A DNA stretch of 64,000 bases from Candidula unifasciata (Eukaryota; Mollusca; Gastropoda; Stylommatophora; Geomitridae): the NCBI GenBank assembly GCA_905116865.2, contig CAJHNH020001614.1, positions 57,501 through 121,500 of the forward strand, in the 5' to 3' direction. Made by a program: the position numbers and the translations under genes. The notes under the pieces were generated by a model. It was not told the origin of the DNA. It ran no database searches and saw nothing but the letters and a program-made list of their open reading frames with translations. Shown here piece by piece: positions 21,196 through 33,847 of this stretch (positions are counted from its first letter, which is position 1; the number at the start of each line of letters is the position of its first letter).

Positions 21196-22666
21196 TATTA
21201 ATACAAGAACTACTAACACTATGTCTACTTCTGATGCTATTACTACTGAACCTATATCCATTACTCATGCTATTACAACTGAAACTATATCCATTACACA
21301 TGCTATTACTACTGAAACTATATCCATTACACATGCTATTACTACTGAAACTATACCATTACAGATGCTTTTTATACTGAAACTATATCCATTACACATG
21401 CTATTACCACTGAAACTATATCCATTACACATGCTATTACTACAGAAACTATATCCATTACACATGCTATTGCTACTGAAACTATATCCATTACACATGC
21501 ATATACTGCTAAAACTATATCCACTACACATGCTAGTACTGCTGAAACTATATCCATTACACATGCGATTACTGCTGAAACTATATCTACTACACATGCT
21601 AGTACTACTGAAACTATATCCATTACACATGCTAGTACTGCTGAAACTATATCTACTACACATGCTAGTACTGCTGAAACTATATCTACTACACATGCTA
21701 GTACTGCTGAAACTATATCTACTACACATGCTAGTACTGCTGAAACTATATCCATTACACATGCTAGTACTGCTGAAACTATATCCATTACACATGCTAG
21801 TACTGCTGAAACTATATCTACTACACATGCTATTACTGCTGAAACTATATCTACTACACATGCTAGTACTGCTGAAACTATATCTACTACACATGCTAGT
21901 ACTGCTGAAACTATATCCATTACACATGCTAGTACTGCTGAAACTATATCTACTACACATGCTAGTACTGCTGAAACTATATCCATTACACATGCTATTA
22001 CTGCTGAAACTATATCTACTACACATGCTAGTACTGCTGAAACTATATCCATTACACATGCTATTACTGCTGAAACTATATCTACTACACATGCTAGTAC
22101 TACTGAAACTATATCCATTACACATGCTATTACTGCTGAAACTATATCTACTACACATGCTATTACTGCTAAAACTATATCCACTACACATGCTAGTACT
22201 ACTGAAACTATATCCATTACACATGCTATTGCTACTGAAACTATATCCATTACACATGCTATTACTGCTGAAACTATATCTACTACACATGCTAGTACTG
22301 CTGAAACTATATCTACTACACATGCTAGTACTGCTGAAACTATATCCATTACACATGCTAGTACTGCTGAAACTATATCTACTACACATGCTAGTACTGC
22401 TGAAACTATATCCATTACACATGCTATTACTGCTGAAACTATATCTACTACACATGCTATTACTGCTGAAACTATATCCATTACACATGCTATTACTGCT
22501 GAAACTATATCTACTACACATGCTATTACTGCTGAAACTATATCTACTACACATGCTATTACTGCTGAAACTATATCCATTACACATGCTATTACTGCTG
22601 AAACTATATCCATTACACATGCGATTACTGCTGAAACTATATCCATTACACATGCGATTACTGCTT
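21196..22666. repeat. 33-bp satellite array, about 44 copies
   Basis: The unit reads GAAACTATATCCATTACACA then TGCTATTACTGCT, with alternatives TCTACTACA and GCTAGTACT giving mosaic subtypes. One frame gives an 11-residue Thr-rich repeat (TAETISTTHAS or TTETISITHAI). It is open, apart from a one-base deletion near 21,356, to a TAA at 22,664-22,666, but carries no start codon within the array. Other frames are open on both strands too, so coding is not established. Confidence 0.95.
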
Positions 22667-22975
22667 AATGCTGCTGCAACAGCTAATACTGGTAATTGTC
22701 GAACTGATAGTGCTGTAGTAACAACATGTATGATTACTATTATTACTATTATAATTAATAAATCTAAGTATTATTAATATTATTAACACTACTATAGTAT
22801 TATTATTTTGTGAATACCCCTGGTATCATTATTTTTATTCCCCAGGACGTACGTGGTACAAGAATATGGCCACAACTAGATCCGTTTCAACAAACAGAAA
22901 TCACCAGTTCATCTGTGAAACCAAGAACACACGAGGTAAAACAAGAGAACGTGAATACTGAAATCAGTCAGCAAT
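22667..22975. other. No gene recognised
   Basis: AT-rich, with short ATT and TAT runs near 22,730-22,805. Nothing further is supported. Confidence 0.3.
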
Positions 22976-23345
22976 AGAGATTGAAAACACACAGACAGCG
23001 AAGATTGGAGACAGACAGTGGTGAAGATTGAAGACTCTCAGACAGCGAAGATTGGAGATAAAAAGTGGTGAAGATTGAAAACACACAGACAGCAAAGATT
23101 GGAGACAGACAGTGGTGAAGATTGAAGACTCTCAGACAGCGAAGATTGGAGACAAAAAGTGGTGAAGATTGAAGACACGCAGACAGCGAAGATTGGAGAC
23201 AGACAGTGGTGAAGATTAAAGACAAGCTGTCAGCGAAGATTGGAGACAGACAGTGGTGAAGACTGAAGACACGCAGTCAGCGAAGATTGGAGACAGACAG
23301 TGGTGAAGGCTGAAGACACGCAGTCAGCGAAGATTGGAGACATAC
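22975..23345. repeat. 47-bp tandem array, about 8 copies
   Basis: The unit includes GACAGCGAAGATTGGAGACA and GACAGTGGTGAAGATTGAAG. Spacing of AGACAGCG at 22,993 and 23,040 gives 47 bp. Confidence 0.92.
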
Positions 23346-23622
23346 AGTGCCAGCCATGCATGCTATGTCGTTAGAAGCAAGCGGTTAGATAGTTAATTTA
23401 ACTGAACACTAGTTGTGCTCGGGGCCAACGAGGCACAGGAAAGTACGTTCAAATCTCGTTATTTCCGATATGATGTTCTGCAATAATTAAAGGGTATTAG
23501 ATACCCTAAAGAAGGAAATATCTGTGAAAGCACTCACTCCTGCATCGCCCTGAACACGGTCTATTGTAGGTAAGTATTGTTTTACTCTGGCTTTTATATT
23601 TCGCTAAAAGTTTAATGTTAAA

Positions 23623-24480
23623 CTAAGAATCTATATCACAGCACTCGGGACACTCCCATAAGTTCTCCGTCCTCTTCACTAGCAAGCGAAGAGTTCCAAT
23701 TCCGATGGCATCAGTAACCGTCTGATTGTATATCGGTCTCACCCTTTCCCTGAGTGTTGAGCGTTGGCCAGATCCCCTGGTAACTCCTGGCAGCGTCGTT
23801 CTCCTTAGACCATAATGATCTGTCTGCACCTCTGCACTGTTCACCTGTTCCCAAAGGGCCCTCACAATATATAACTTGTCATACATCAATTCACCACCAA
23901 GTGGTGCAGAGCCGGCCAGTCTGTCTGCCTGCTCATTTCCCAACACACCGGTATAATCTGGTGAAAATATCCAAAGGACGCTAACTACCTGGGATCTCTG
24001 AAGTGATACCTGCCACTCTGCACGAAACATGCCTGTTTTCACCTTTCTCAACATGCTCTGTGAGTCAGTTACAATCACTTCATGTGTGTGCAGCTGATTC
24101 TCTAGCCAGCGGAAGGCAGCAGAGACTGCCTCTACCTCCATTCTCAAACTAGACGTTGTGATATCATATACAAGGCTTTGCTGCACTAAACGACGTCCAT
24201 TCGCCTTTGCTATGAACCCCCATGCACTTTGTCTGCAGCACCAGCTGGCCAGTCTCTGCACTCACAACCTAAAGTAATTAGAACCCTTCACAAGTCTGAA
24301 ACTTTCTCGGACACCTTGACCTATATCTCTACTCGCTCATTTTTATAAAGCCCGCACACATTTCCAGTTGTGTCTTTAGCTTGCGCCATCCAAGACCTTC
24401 CTCTTTTCAGTCTGTGACCCTTAGCTCTACCCAGGGCTTCATGCAGGAGGTGCCTAATGTCTGCAGCTACTCTGATATAT
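23623..24480 (-). pseudogene. Non-LTR retrotransposon RNase H domain and C-terminus
   Basis: A 212-codon minus-strand frame (23,623-24,261) encodes an RNase H fold of the LINE type. WGFIAKANGRR lies near residue 14. RMEVEAVSAAFRWLENQL carries the catalytic Glu, VIVTDSQSML the catalytic Asp, and GVLGNEQADRLAG the last acidic residue of the active site. After it come a GQRSTLRERVR block and a WECPEC end. The first catalytic Asp position upstream is not clear. Upstream DNA to about 24,480 retains degenerate coding traces (RSWMAQAKDTTG). The element has no RT nearby and ends before (CTA)n repeats, so it is truncated. A second, more decayed copy is at 7.0-7.2 kb. Enzymatic activity is doubtful. 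Confidence 0.85.
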
Positions 24481-24589
24481 AACTATTCTTGCAGAACTTT
24501 GAGCATATTTGCAATAGTAAAGTGTCCAGCCGTTAGGGAAAGAGTCATACACTAATCCCTGGCCTTGTCATAATTTTTTGTGCTTTCAC

Positions 24590-25495
<906 letters not shown>

Positions 25496-25508
25496 TGGGG
25501 GGGGGGGG

Positions 25509-26068
25509 GAGACATTACTTTTTATTGACGTATTACAACTTACGACAAACAGAATCGTCCAGTCAGAATCGTCCAGTCGATGTCTAATTGAACCGCTTTC
25601 GTACACAAACTCACGCAGCCTTTTTACGAATAGTCTTCTGCAGGCATTCAAGCAACGATGGGTCCCATGGATTCAACACTGACGTTTGGACATCTCACAC
25701 GCTGGCATGGTTGATCTCAGCTTAACATTTCGTCGGCAGGTCTCCTTTCTCCTCAGGCACTCACGTAGACATTCGTACATTCAATCGCTCGTCCTCTCGC
25801 TCCAACAGGTCGACACAAACTAAACTTGACCAGAGTCAAGTCTGACTTATACCACGGGTTCCTTTCACGTGACAACACGTGGTGGTCCTTTACTTTTCCC
25901 GTGGCGACCTTGGGTCGCATCACCGTGGTCCCCGTGATAACTAGTGGTTAGTCACCTATCTCCAGATTCTCGTTTAATCCAAGTATCTGGGCTTTCTCGG
26001 TGTTTTCGGTCAGCTTTGGGCCTTCCCCCCAACCATCCTAAACTGGGTCGAAAATATCCCCCATTACA
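25509..26068 (-). repeat. 3' LTR of Gypsy-like element
   Basis: 560 bp matching 30,046-30,589. By eye the only differences are a 14-bp duplication (AGAATCGTCCAGTC repeated at about 25,550-25,577) and two extra T at about 25,519. On the minus strand it begins TGTAATGGGGG and ends near AATGTCTC next to a poly-G/C run, so the outer end may be truncated. It carries AATAAA close to the end. Confidence 0.9.
25521..25526 (-). promoter_or_regulatory. Poly(A) signal AATAAA in 3' LTR
   Basis: TTTATT on the plus strand reads AATAAA on the minus strand near the end of the 3' LTR, where retroelement transcripts are normally cleaved. The same hexamer is in the other LTR. Confidence 0.5.
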
Positions 26069-26909
26069 TTCTCCCTTCCCCGTATAAAAAAAAAGTTTAC
26101 TTTTTTTTTCCTCATTATCGTTAATGGATAGGAGTATATTTTATGTAATGCTTGGGTATTTTCACTGGTATCATGGGTAAAAATTTATTCCACCCCTTTT
26201 GGGTAATTCATGTTTTCCCTTTGGAACTTTTATCAGTTGTGATGCCCAGTGAGTATTATGTGGCGTAATGGAATCAACACCCCAGGCAATACTCTTTCAA
26301 TTGCGGAAGACCATATAGGCTCTACGCGTTTCCCACCTCATCCCACAGTCTGTCAAACGACAGAAAATCACCCCAGGCACTACTCTTCCAAGTGCGGAAA
26401 TCCATAACGGCTATGGAACAATAATGTAAACCCGTAAAGTCCCACCCTTGCCACTATACTCACTGAACATCCACTGATGTTATTTCCATTGGATATTCAT
26501 TTATTTCCCCTTATAGGTGATATGGATTTTATCTCCCCTACCTATAGTGATTTCCCAACAGTCTTTATTACATTTCTAATAATTATCTCCCTTTACGTTT
26601 TCAAAAATATTACAATGTATCACTTAAATTTCCTGTATACATTTCAATTATAGAGTGATATTATATATTCAAAACATTAAATAGCATATTTCATCGTCAC
26701 AACTTTGCATTATCAATTTTGAAATATTGTTTACATTTTATATTTAATAAATATTCATATCTAATTCTAACTATTTCGTCACGTCACCCTATGTCTATGT
26801 CCAGTATTCGTCACAATGACATGATATATACAATTTATACAAAATATATATACATATATAAAAATCAGTGTCGATCAACAATAACATTTCATACATACTA
26901 GAATAAGAC

Positions 26910-27224
26910 TTACAATCTTGACATTACATCAGGCAGGTGATTGTGGATGCCTTTGATGTGCTGTATTTTAAATTTAAACTGTGCAATCAATAGAGCCCAT
27001 CTGTACACTCTAGCGTTATTTGTTGACTCCATGGTCATCAACTTAGTAAGACCTAAATTGTCAGTTAAGATAGTGAATTCTTTCCCTAACAAGTATTTTT
27101 GAAATTTCTTCAGACTCAGAACTAATGCTAATGCTTCTTTCTCAAATGTGCTGTACTTCTGCTGTGTAGATGTTAGTTTCTGTGACCAATATAAAACTGG
27201 TAAATAATGTCTGCGTCTGTACAA
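26910..27224 (-). pseudogene. LTR-retrotransposon RNase H domain
   Basis: The frame reads LPVLYWSQKLTSTQQKYSTF, then EKEALALVLSLKKFQKYLLG, then FTILTDNLGL, and ends IQHIKGIHNHLPDVMSRL. This is the RT-associated RNase H of Gypsy pol: SQKL-T-Y-EKEALA with its catalytic Glu, TDN with its catalytic Asp, and the closing G-x-x-N-x-x-D-x-x-SR. The first catalytic Asp and the whole RT upstream are missing, and the frame closes right after the domain, before any integrase. Inside the deleted LTR element it is best seen as a pol remnant. Confidence 0.88.
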
Positions 27225-27621
27225 GATTCATTTTAGATCTGCAATAGTTTGATGATTGTCGTCACATATTTTAAAATATTGTTTCAAAATGTTGACATGA
27301 TTCATTTTACAACATAGATTTTACTCAATTCTGTAATTCATCAGTAATAAGTACTTTTGTACTAGATGTATGCTGCAAGATGGTATTCACATTCACCAAC
27401 AGTCGAACAAGTCATCTGATTAAAATTCACGGTTTCAACAAATCAAAGTTTCAGAATGCGGAAAGTGTTTGAAATAGACCTGATCAAAAAGTAATAGTTT
27501 CAGAATCACTAATGCTAATAGTGTACCACATTTCAGAATTTGACAAATTTCTGTAGAGATATATAATTTTGAGATGAAAAAACCTCGGCGAACTGGATAG
27601 ATCATTCCTAAAAGTTGTAGA

Positions 27622-28299
27622 TCATGAATCATGTTGAAAGTATAGAATAGTTGTAAATTCATTGATGCTCAGAGTTTTCTTTTTAAAATACATTTTCCTC
27701 TGTTTTTTCTTTACATGTTCTTGCATACTGGGTTTGGGAGTTGGATACATGTCTTTCATACTATTACTCTTCTTTCTTTCAGTCTTTTTATTGCTTTTTC
27801 TCCTCATTTGTTCTACAGTCATACTTGTCATTACTCTCTCGTGTATACCTTTTACTTTCTCACTTTCTGTTATGTTCTGGACACTTCCAGTCTCTATACT
27901 TTCATTCAAGTCATTCATACTGTTATTTTCATTCCAACATCCATCTTTCATTTCTTCCACAGTGGATGTGGGGTTTGGAGTCACATCATTTACTCCTTTG
28001 CTCTCATTCCGTTGTTTTTCTCTCATTAATTTCACACTTGATGTGGGGAATGGAGTCACATCATTCACCCTATTCTCTTTGATGACTGGTATGTTTTCTG
28101 CCTCCCATTTAGTGATGTCTTCTTCTGATACCTTTTCTAGGTCTTCTCTGTTACCTATAATCAAATCTGCACTCGGTGATGGTAACATGGCAACATAAAT
28201 ATTCTTTGTTAAAAATGGTGTTGACACACAAATGTAACCTAGTCTGTATGTTTCTATTGTTCCACCAAAAGTTCTACATTTTATAAACTTCTGTGTCAA
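27622..28299 (-). pseudogene. Protease-like pol segment with basic tail
   Basis: A 225-codon minus frame without an ATG at its head. Its first 55 residues include RTFGGTIETYRLG, VSTPFLTKNIYVAML and SADLIIGNRED, matching the C-terminal half of a Gypsy retropepsin (the DLIIGN helix block). The N-terminal half with the DTG active site is absent. The remainder is Ser/Asn/Lys-rich, with three imperfect repeats of NDVTPxPTS and a basic end with no recognised domain. It follows directly on the Gag-like frame, consistent with an internal deletion joining gag to pol. Confidence 0.65.
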
Positions 28300-28436
28300 T
28301 TCTTCTCCTTCTCTATCTCCGTTGCTCTCTCTTCTGCCTTCATTTCTTTATACTTTTGGTCCACAAATTTCCTTAGCTCCTCGCCCTGTAAACCTAACTC
28401 CTTCCCGATCGCAACCAGTTCTGCCATTCCCGACAT
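28296..28436 (-). pseudogene. Gag-like N-terminal fragment
   Basis: A 46-codon ATG frame reads MAELVAIGKELGLQGEELRK then a Lys/Glu-rich helix ending IEKEKN. This gkelGLxGeeLxxFV sentence plus charged coiled coil is the usual Gag start in animal Gypsy elements as I remember them. It stops where the protease-like frame begins, so matrix/capsid/zinc-knuckle regions are missing. Confidence 0.6.
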
Positions 28437-30045
28437 TCTTGAAGTGGATGATCAAGTTTCCCTTCTGCTCCTCCTTTTGATCTACAATTATACCTATCAC
28501 ACTCAACAATGATGACACAACAACAATTGAATTTAACCAAATTCAAATAAACAAATAATAAACTAAGTCGCTAACTACCGACTTAGGGATTAGCTAATCT
28601 TATTCTAATATTAATTGACAAAATCTAATTTTATTTATAACTAAGTAATTACCCTCCTATTTTAATCAACTTGCACTACCCTTGCCTAGATGTAGCTGTA
28701 ACTGTAGATTGGAAACTGCTGTCACTATAAGATATATAAAGTAGGACTAATGTAATGATTTGATGTCGGTTCTAAAGTAAATCCGAAACGGTGTATTAAT
28801 AACGCCAAATTGTACGCACACTTGAAAATATGTAACTTGAAACACTATTAATTTTGCGATAGTCTAAATACACTTGAAGAATCGTCACTTGACAAAAGCA
28901 CTGTAAATATATCGGATTAAGTTACTTTTTCCTGCACGGCACACGATAATAGTTATATTTCTTGCTGCTTATTTTCACAAACTACTAGGAATTCCAACTA
29001 CTTCTGATATGTCCTGAATATCTAACCTAAACACAGTTTTGCTGAATTTAATCAATGTTTACCTTGTTCTGTCCTGGCTGACAATCTCACTGTGGCCTGT
29101 CGTTCCGCGTGCACACACTGACTCAAACTTGCTGTGTGACCTAGTTCGCCAGTTGTAGCAGATTAGGATAATTCTGCTAGCTTTTGCCAGTGGACTGCTG
29201 GTTAACGGCAATTTCTCAGCGCTGTTGATAGATATTTCTCAATCCACGCTGTGATGAATGGCGACCCGGAAGTCTCAGTTGACTCGTTGATCGTGAAATA
29301 TTGTGTTCGCCCTTTTATTTATTCGTGGCTTTTGGCTTTCTTGTGTATCGCGCTGTCATTGTTGACGCGTAGTGGACAACTTCTTCGTCGTAAATGTCAT
29401 ACAGCCATTTGATCTGTTTCTCGTAGGCTTCTTGATGAATTTGCAGAACGACGCAAAGTGCCACGTAACCCAGGGCAGTCTACGTGTCCTTTAACCTTTC
29501 ACCCACGTGACGACATAACCCAGCGTCAGGCGGTTACAGTTTAAATTTTTTGTCGCAACTGTTCGGTGATTCCAGCAACTATGCGTTTCACCAGATATCG
29601 TCTCTTATATGGCCGTCTATCACGATTTTTCCGTTTAGACTTTCAATGGAACCTCATCTGCGTGTACGTGATAGTCTCCGGTATCACTTTTCGTAGCTCC
29701 GTTGATCAAACTATCAAAACTTTCGGCTTTCACTGTGCAACTGATGTTTTTACTCGGTGACCTCACAAGCTGTGCTCTCTCATGCAGACTCCGTCACTTA
29801 TATATCAGTCGTTTGACTTCTAATGGCCCTTCAACGTCTGCGTGGCAAGTAGCAGCTCATGATATCATCTCGCCGTTGCTGTTCTGTTGCCCGGTTATCT
29901 CCGTTTTTCAAGCCTCCAATTGTAATGAATGGGTTTGTACTTCACTACTCGTTGTCTAGGCGGTGTTCATGCGTGTGTGGTGGATGATATTCTGACACGC
30001 ATCACGTTACACACCTGGCACAAGCCGACACCGATGTGAGCTTAC

Positions 30046-30589
30046 GAGACATTACTTTATTGACGTATTACAACTTACGACAAACAGAATCGTCCAGTCG
30101 ATGTCTAATTGAACCGCTTTCGTACACAAACTCACGCAGCCTTTTTACGAATAGTCTTCTGCAGGCATTCAAGCAACGATGGGTCCCATGGATTCAACAC
30201 TGACGTTTGGACATCTCACACGCTGGCATGGTTGATCTCAGCTTAACATTTCGTCGGCAGGTCTCCTTTCTCCTCAGGCACTCACGTAGACATTCGTACA
30301 TTCAATCGCTCGTCCTCTCGCTCCAACAGGTCGACACAAACTAAACTTGACCAGAGTCAAGTCTGACTTATACCACGGGTTCCTTTCACGTGACAACACG
30401 TGGTGGTCCTTTACTTTTCCCGTGGCGACCTTGGGTCGCATCACCGTGGTCCCCGTGATAACTAGTGGTTAGTCACCTATCTCCAGATTCTCGTTTAATC
30501 CAAGTATCTGGGCTTTCTCGGTGTTTTCGGTCAGCTTTGGGCCTTCCCCCCAACCATCCTAAACTGGGTCGAAAATATCCCCCATTACA
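30046..30589 (-). repeat. 5' LTR of Gypsy-like element
   Basis: 544 bp, matching the left LTR base for base by eye apart from the two small indels noted there. On the minus strand it starts TGTAATGGGGG at 30,589. If the LTR extends to CTCACA (about 30,037) it would have canonical TG-CA ends, which the left copy lacks. Confidence 0.9.
30056..30061 (-). promoter_or_regulatory. Poly(A) signal AATAAA in 5' LTR
   Basis: Minus-strand AATAAA at the position equivalent to the one in the 3' LTR. Confidence 0.45.
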
Positions 30590-31065
30590 GATAGTTTAAG
30601 ACTCACTGATCTAACCCAAGTTGAAAGTTTCTTATCTGCGATGAAGTCAGCGAAGTAGATGAAACTCAGGTAAGGTATTTAGCTGAACTTCTGCACAACT
30701 CCACACTCCTTTTTAGTATCCTACACGTACGGTAGCAGAAATATACGGCCTAGTTTGTCTAAAACCGCCATCATTTTGCACTTCTGCTGCTTGATTTGTT
30801 TGTTTCGTACATTCGTGACCCAGCTGTTTATGTATTCTTTCGTTTCGCTGTCAAAATGTGTTTTTAGAACTTTCAACTAACTGAGATTCCTGTGAGATCT
30901 GAAGTTTATTTTTGATGTTAATGATATTATTTTTGATTTCTAGAAATGGCACTCTTCTGTTACCTTAATTATCTTTTTTCTTCTCTTCTTCTTCCTCCCT
31001 CACTACTTCTTGCTCTGCCCTTTTCATAATTTCATAATCCCATCATTATCCTTATCTTTTTCGGA
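30590..31065. other. No gene recognised
   Basis: Right flank of the LTR element; moderately AT-rich, becoming TTC/TTCC-rich from about 30,970. No domain-bearing frame. Confidence 0.3.
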
Positions 31066-31227
31066 CCCTTTTTGTCCTCCTCCTCCTCCTCCTCCTCCTC
31101 CTCCTCCTCCTCCTCCTCCTCCTCATCATCATCATCTTGTTCTTCTTCTTCTTCTTCTTCTTCTTCTTCTTCTTCTTCTTCTTCTTCTTCTTCTTCTTCT
31201 TCTTCTTCTTCTTCTTCTTCTTCTTCT

Positions 31228-31262
<35 letters not shown>

Positions 31263-31440
31263 ATCTTCTTCTTCTTCTTCTAGTTCTTCTTCCTCTTCTC
31301 CTCGTTCTTAACCTCTTCCCCCTTACCCCCCCCCCCCTTTTTCCTTTGCCTTCTTCTTCCTCGCCTCCTCCTTATCCCCCTCCTCCTTCCCCTTCTTCTC
31401 CTCCTCCTTCTTCGGTTTCTCCTCCTCCTTTATTTTAATT
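31066..31440. repeat. Polypyrimidine (TCC)n-(TTC)n tract
   Basis: Pure TCC (about 31,076-31,123), CAT, then about 40 TTC units, then mixed TTC/TCC with a C-run at 31,327-31,337. It is strand-asymmetric and a candidate triplex (H-DNA) former. Confidence 0.95.
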
Positions 31441-31503
31441 GCCTTGTTTCCGATTTTTCTTTTTGATCCTTTAATTCGTTCTTCTTTTCCACTCACCCTC
31501 CGT

Positions 31504-31508
31504 CATCG

Positions 31509-31540
<32 letters not shown>

Positions 31541-31541
31541 T
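31504..31541. repeat. (ATC)n microsatellite
   Basis: About a dozen ATC/CAT units. Confidence 0.9.
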
Positions 31542-31789
31542 GTTTTTCTTCCTTATTCTATTCTGATCCTAGTAGCAGTATGCTGCTATGGCTAATGTGA
31601 GCCTGGGTCGCTGTCAGATGTTGATGTTTGGCTTTCGGTTGTCCCCGCCCTCTGTAAGCTGTTATATTACAGTTGTACACATACAGGTGTTGTCTAGTCG
31701 GTTACATTCTTATCAAATCTCAGAAGCCTCTAGTTCTTTGACTCAGCAGCTTTAAGAGCTGAAGAAGATGAATTTGTGGATGTCCCTAA

Positions 31790-32890
31790 AAGTAGCATCA
31801 GCAGCAGCAGTAGTAACAGAAACGGCAGCAGCGGTAGTAACAGAAACAGCAGCAGCAGTAGTAACAGAAACAGCAGCAGCAGTAGTAACAGAAACAGCAG
31901 CAGTAGTAACAGAAACAGCAGCAGTAGTAACAGAAACAGCAGCAGTAGTAACAGAAACAGCAGCAGCAGTAGTAACAGAAACAGCAGCGGTAGTAACAGA
32001 AACAGCAGCAGCAGTAGTAACAGAAACAGCAGCAGCAGTAGTAACAGAAACAGCAGCAGTAGTAACAGAAACAGCAGCAGTAGTAACAGAAACAGCAGCA
32101 GTAGTAACAGAAACAGCAGCAGTAGTAACAGAAACAGCAGCAGTAGTAACAGAAACAGCAGCAGCAGTAGTAACAGAAACAGCAGCAGCAGTAGTAACAG
32201 AAACAGCAGCAGCAGTAGTAACAGAAACAGCAGCAGTAGTAACAGAAACAGCAGTAGTAGTAACAGAAACAGCAGCAGCGGTAGTAACAGAAACAGCAGC
32301 AGCAGTAGTAACAGAAACAGCAGCAGCAGTAGTAACAGAAAAAGCAGCAGCAGTAGTAACAGAAACAGCAGCAGCAGTAGTAACAGAAACAGCAGCGGTA
32401 GTAACAGAAACAGCAGCAGCAGTAGTAACAGAAACAGCAGCAGCAGTAGTAACAGAAACAGCAGCGGTAGTAACAGAAACAGCAGCAGCAGTAGTAACAG
32501 AAACAGCAGCAGCAGTAGTAACAGAAACAGCAGCAGTAGTAACAGAAACAGCAGCAGTAGTAACAGAAACAGCAGCAGTAGTAACAGAAACAGCAGCAGT
32601 AGTAACAGAAACAGCAGCAGTAGTAACAGAAACAGCAGCAGCAGTAGTAACAGAAACAGCAGCAGCAGTAGTAACAGAAACAGCAGCAGCAGTAGTAACA
32701 GAAACAGCAGCAGTAGTAACAGAAACAGCAGTAGTAGTAACAGAAACAGCAGCAGCGGTAGTAACAGAAACAGCAGCAGCAGTAGTAACAGAAACAGCAG
32801 CAGCAGTAGTAACAGAAAAAGCAGCAGCAGTAGTAACAGAAACAGCAGCAGCAGTAGTAACAGAAACAGCAGCAGCAGTAAAAGTAGTGG
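31790..32890. repeat. 18/21-bp minisatellite with 477-bp higher-order repeat
   Basis: The unit AGTAGTAACAGAAACAGC is followed by one or two extra CAG/AGC triplets. Rare variants mark a longer duplication: GAAAAAGC at 32,338 and 32,815, and GCAGTAGTAG at 32,251 and 32,728, both 477 bp apart. Frames reading AAAVVTET or SSSSNRN are open through the whole array because unit lengths are multiples of three. Confidence 0.95.
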
Positions 32891-32934
32891 TTGTAGTGTA
32901 GTAGTCGTAGTAGCAGTAGTGGTAAGAGCAAGAA

Positions 32935-33215
<281 letters not shown>

Positions 33216-33836
33216 CACTAGTAGCAGGGAAGCAGCAGCAGCAAGAGGAGCAGCATTTATTATTGTTGTCATTGTTGTTGTTTTTACAATAGTCGTGGTC
33301 GTGGTGGCAGTGTGATGACAGTAGTCATGTTGGTGGTAATTGTAGTAATAGTTGAAAAAGAAAAGAAATAAATTTTTTTTTTAAATTAAAAAAGAAAGAA
33401 AATAAGAAAGAAAGAAAGACAGAAAAATATGGAGTAGGACATAAACAGGAGCATAGGCTCTCATATATATACTACAGGTCACAGGTTAAAATAAAGCAGT
33501 GGCTAATACGGCACTCAGAGTGACCAGTGTCGACCTGTCGTATATACGATATCAGAGTCCCTCAAACATTTTACACACCTCGTCTCCCCCCCCCCCAAAA
33601 AAAAGCCCCCATCCCCACCCCCCCCCACCCCCCCCCCTCACAACGCCGCACCCCCTCTTTTTTCAACAGTTAAGCAAACACAAAATCAAAAACACTTGAA
33701 GACAGCTTTATTTTTATGCGCTATCATAAAAATTACCATTTCCACCCAATGACTTCTGCTTAGATTCCCATTTCTGAGTTGTTAACCACACAGACTGCAG
33801 TCCTGAAACTAACAACTATATCCCGCTACATGATCA
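33216..33836. other. No gene recognised; C-tracts
   Basis: Contains an AAAG-rich run (33,355-33,425) and C-runs at 33,585-33,645. The sequence between is not recognised. Confidence 0.3.
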
Positions 33837-33847
33837 GGAATGCATAT

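Larger units (their letters stand above)
25509..30589 (-). mobile_element. Internally deleted Gypsy-like LTR retrotransposon
   Basis: Two near-identical direct LTRs bracket about 4 kb of internal DNA. On the minus strand, in the order 5' LTR, leader (about 1.6 kb), Gag-like N-terminus, protease-like segment, RNase H, 3' LTR. Only about 400 bp separates the protease-like frame from RNase H, so no reverse transcriptase domain fits there, and no integrase is found in the 840 bp after RNase H. The element therefore cannot transpose by itself, yet its LTR identity implies recent insertion. No target-site duplication is visible: the right flank begins GATAG, the left is poly-G. Confidence 0.85.

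Noticed and set aside
31010..31438. Poly-Lys, poly-Ser or poly-Leu ORFs over the TTC/TCC tract
   Set aside because: Simple-sequence translation only.
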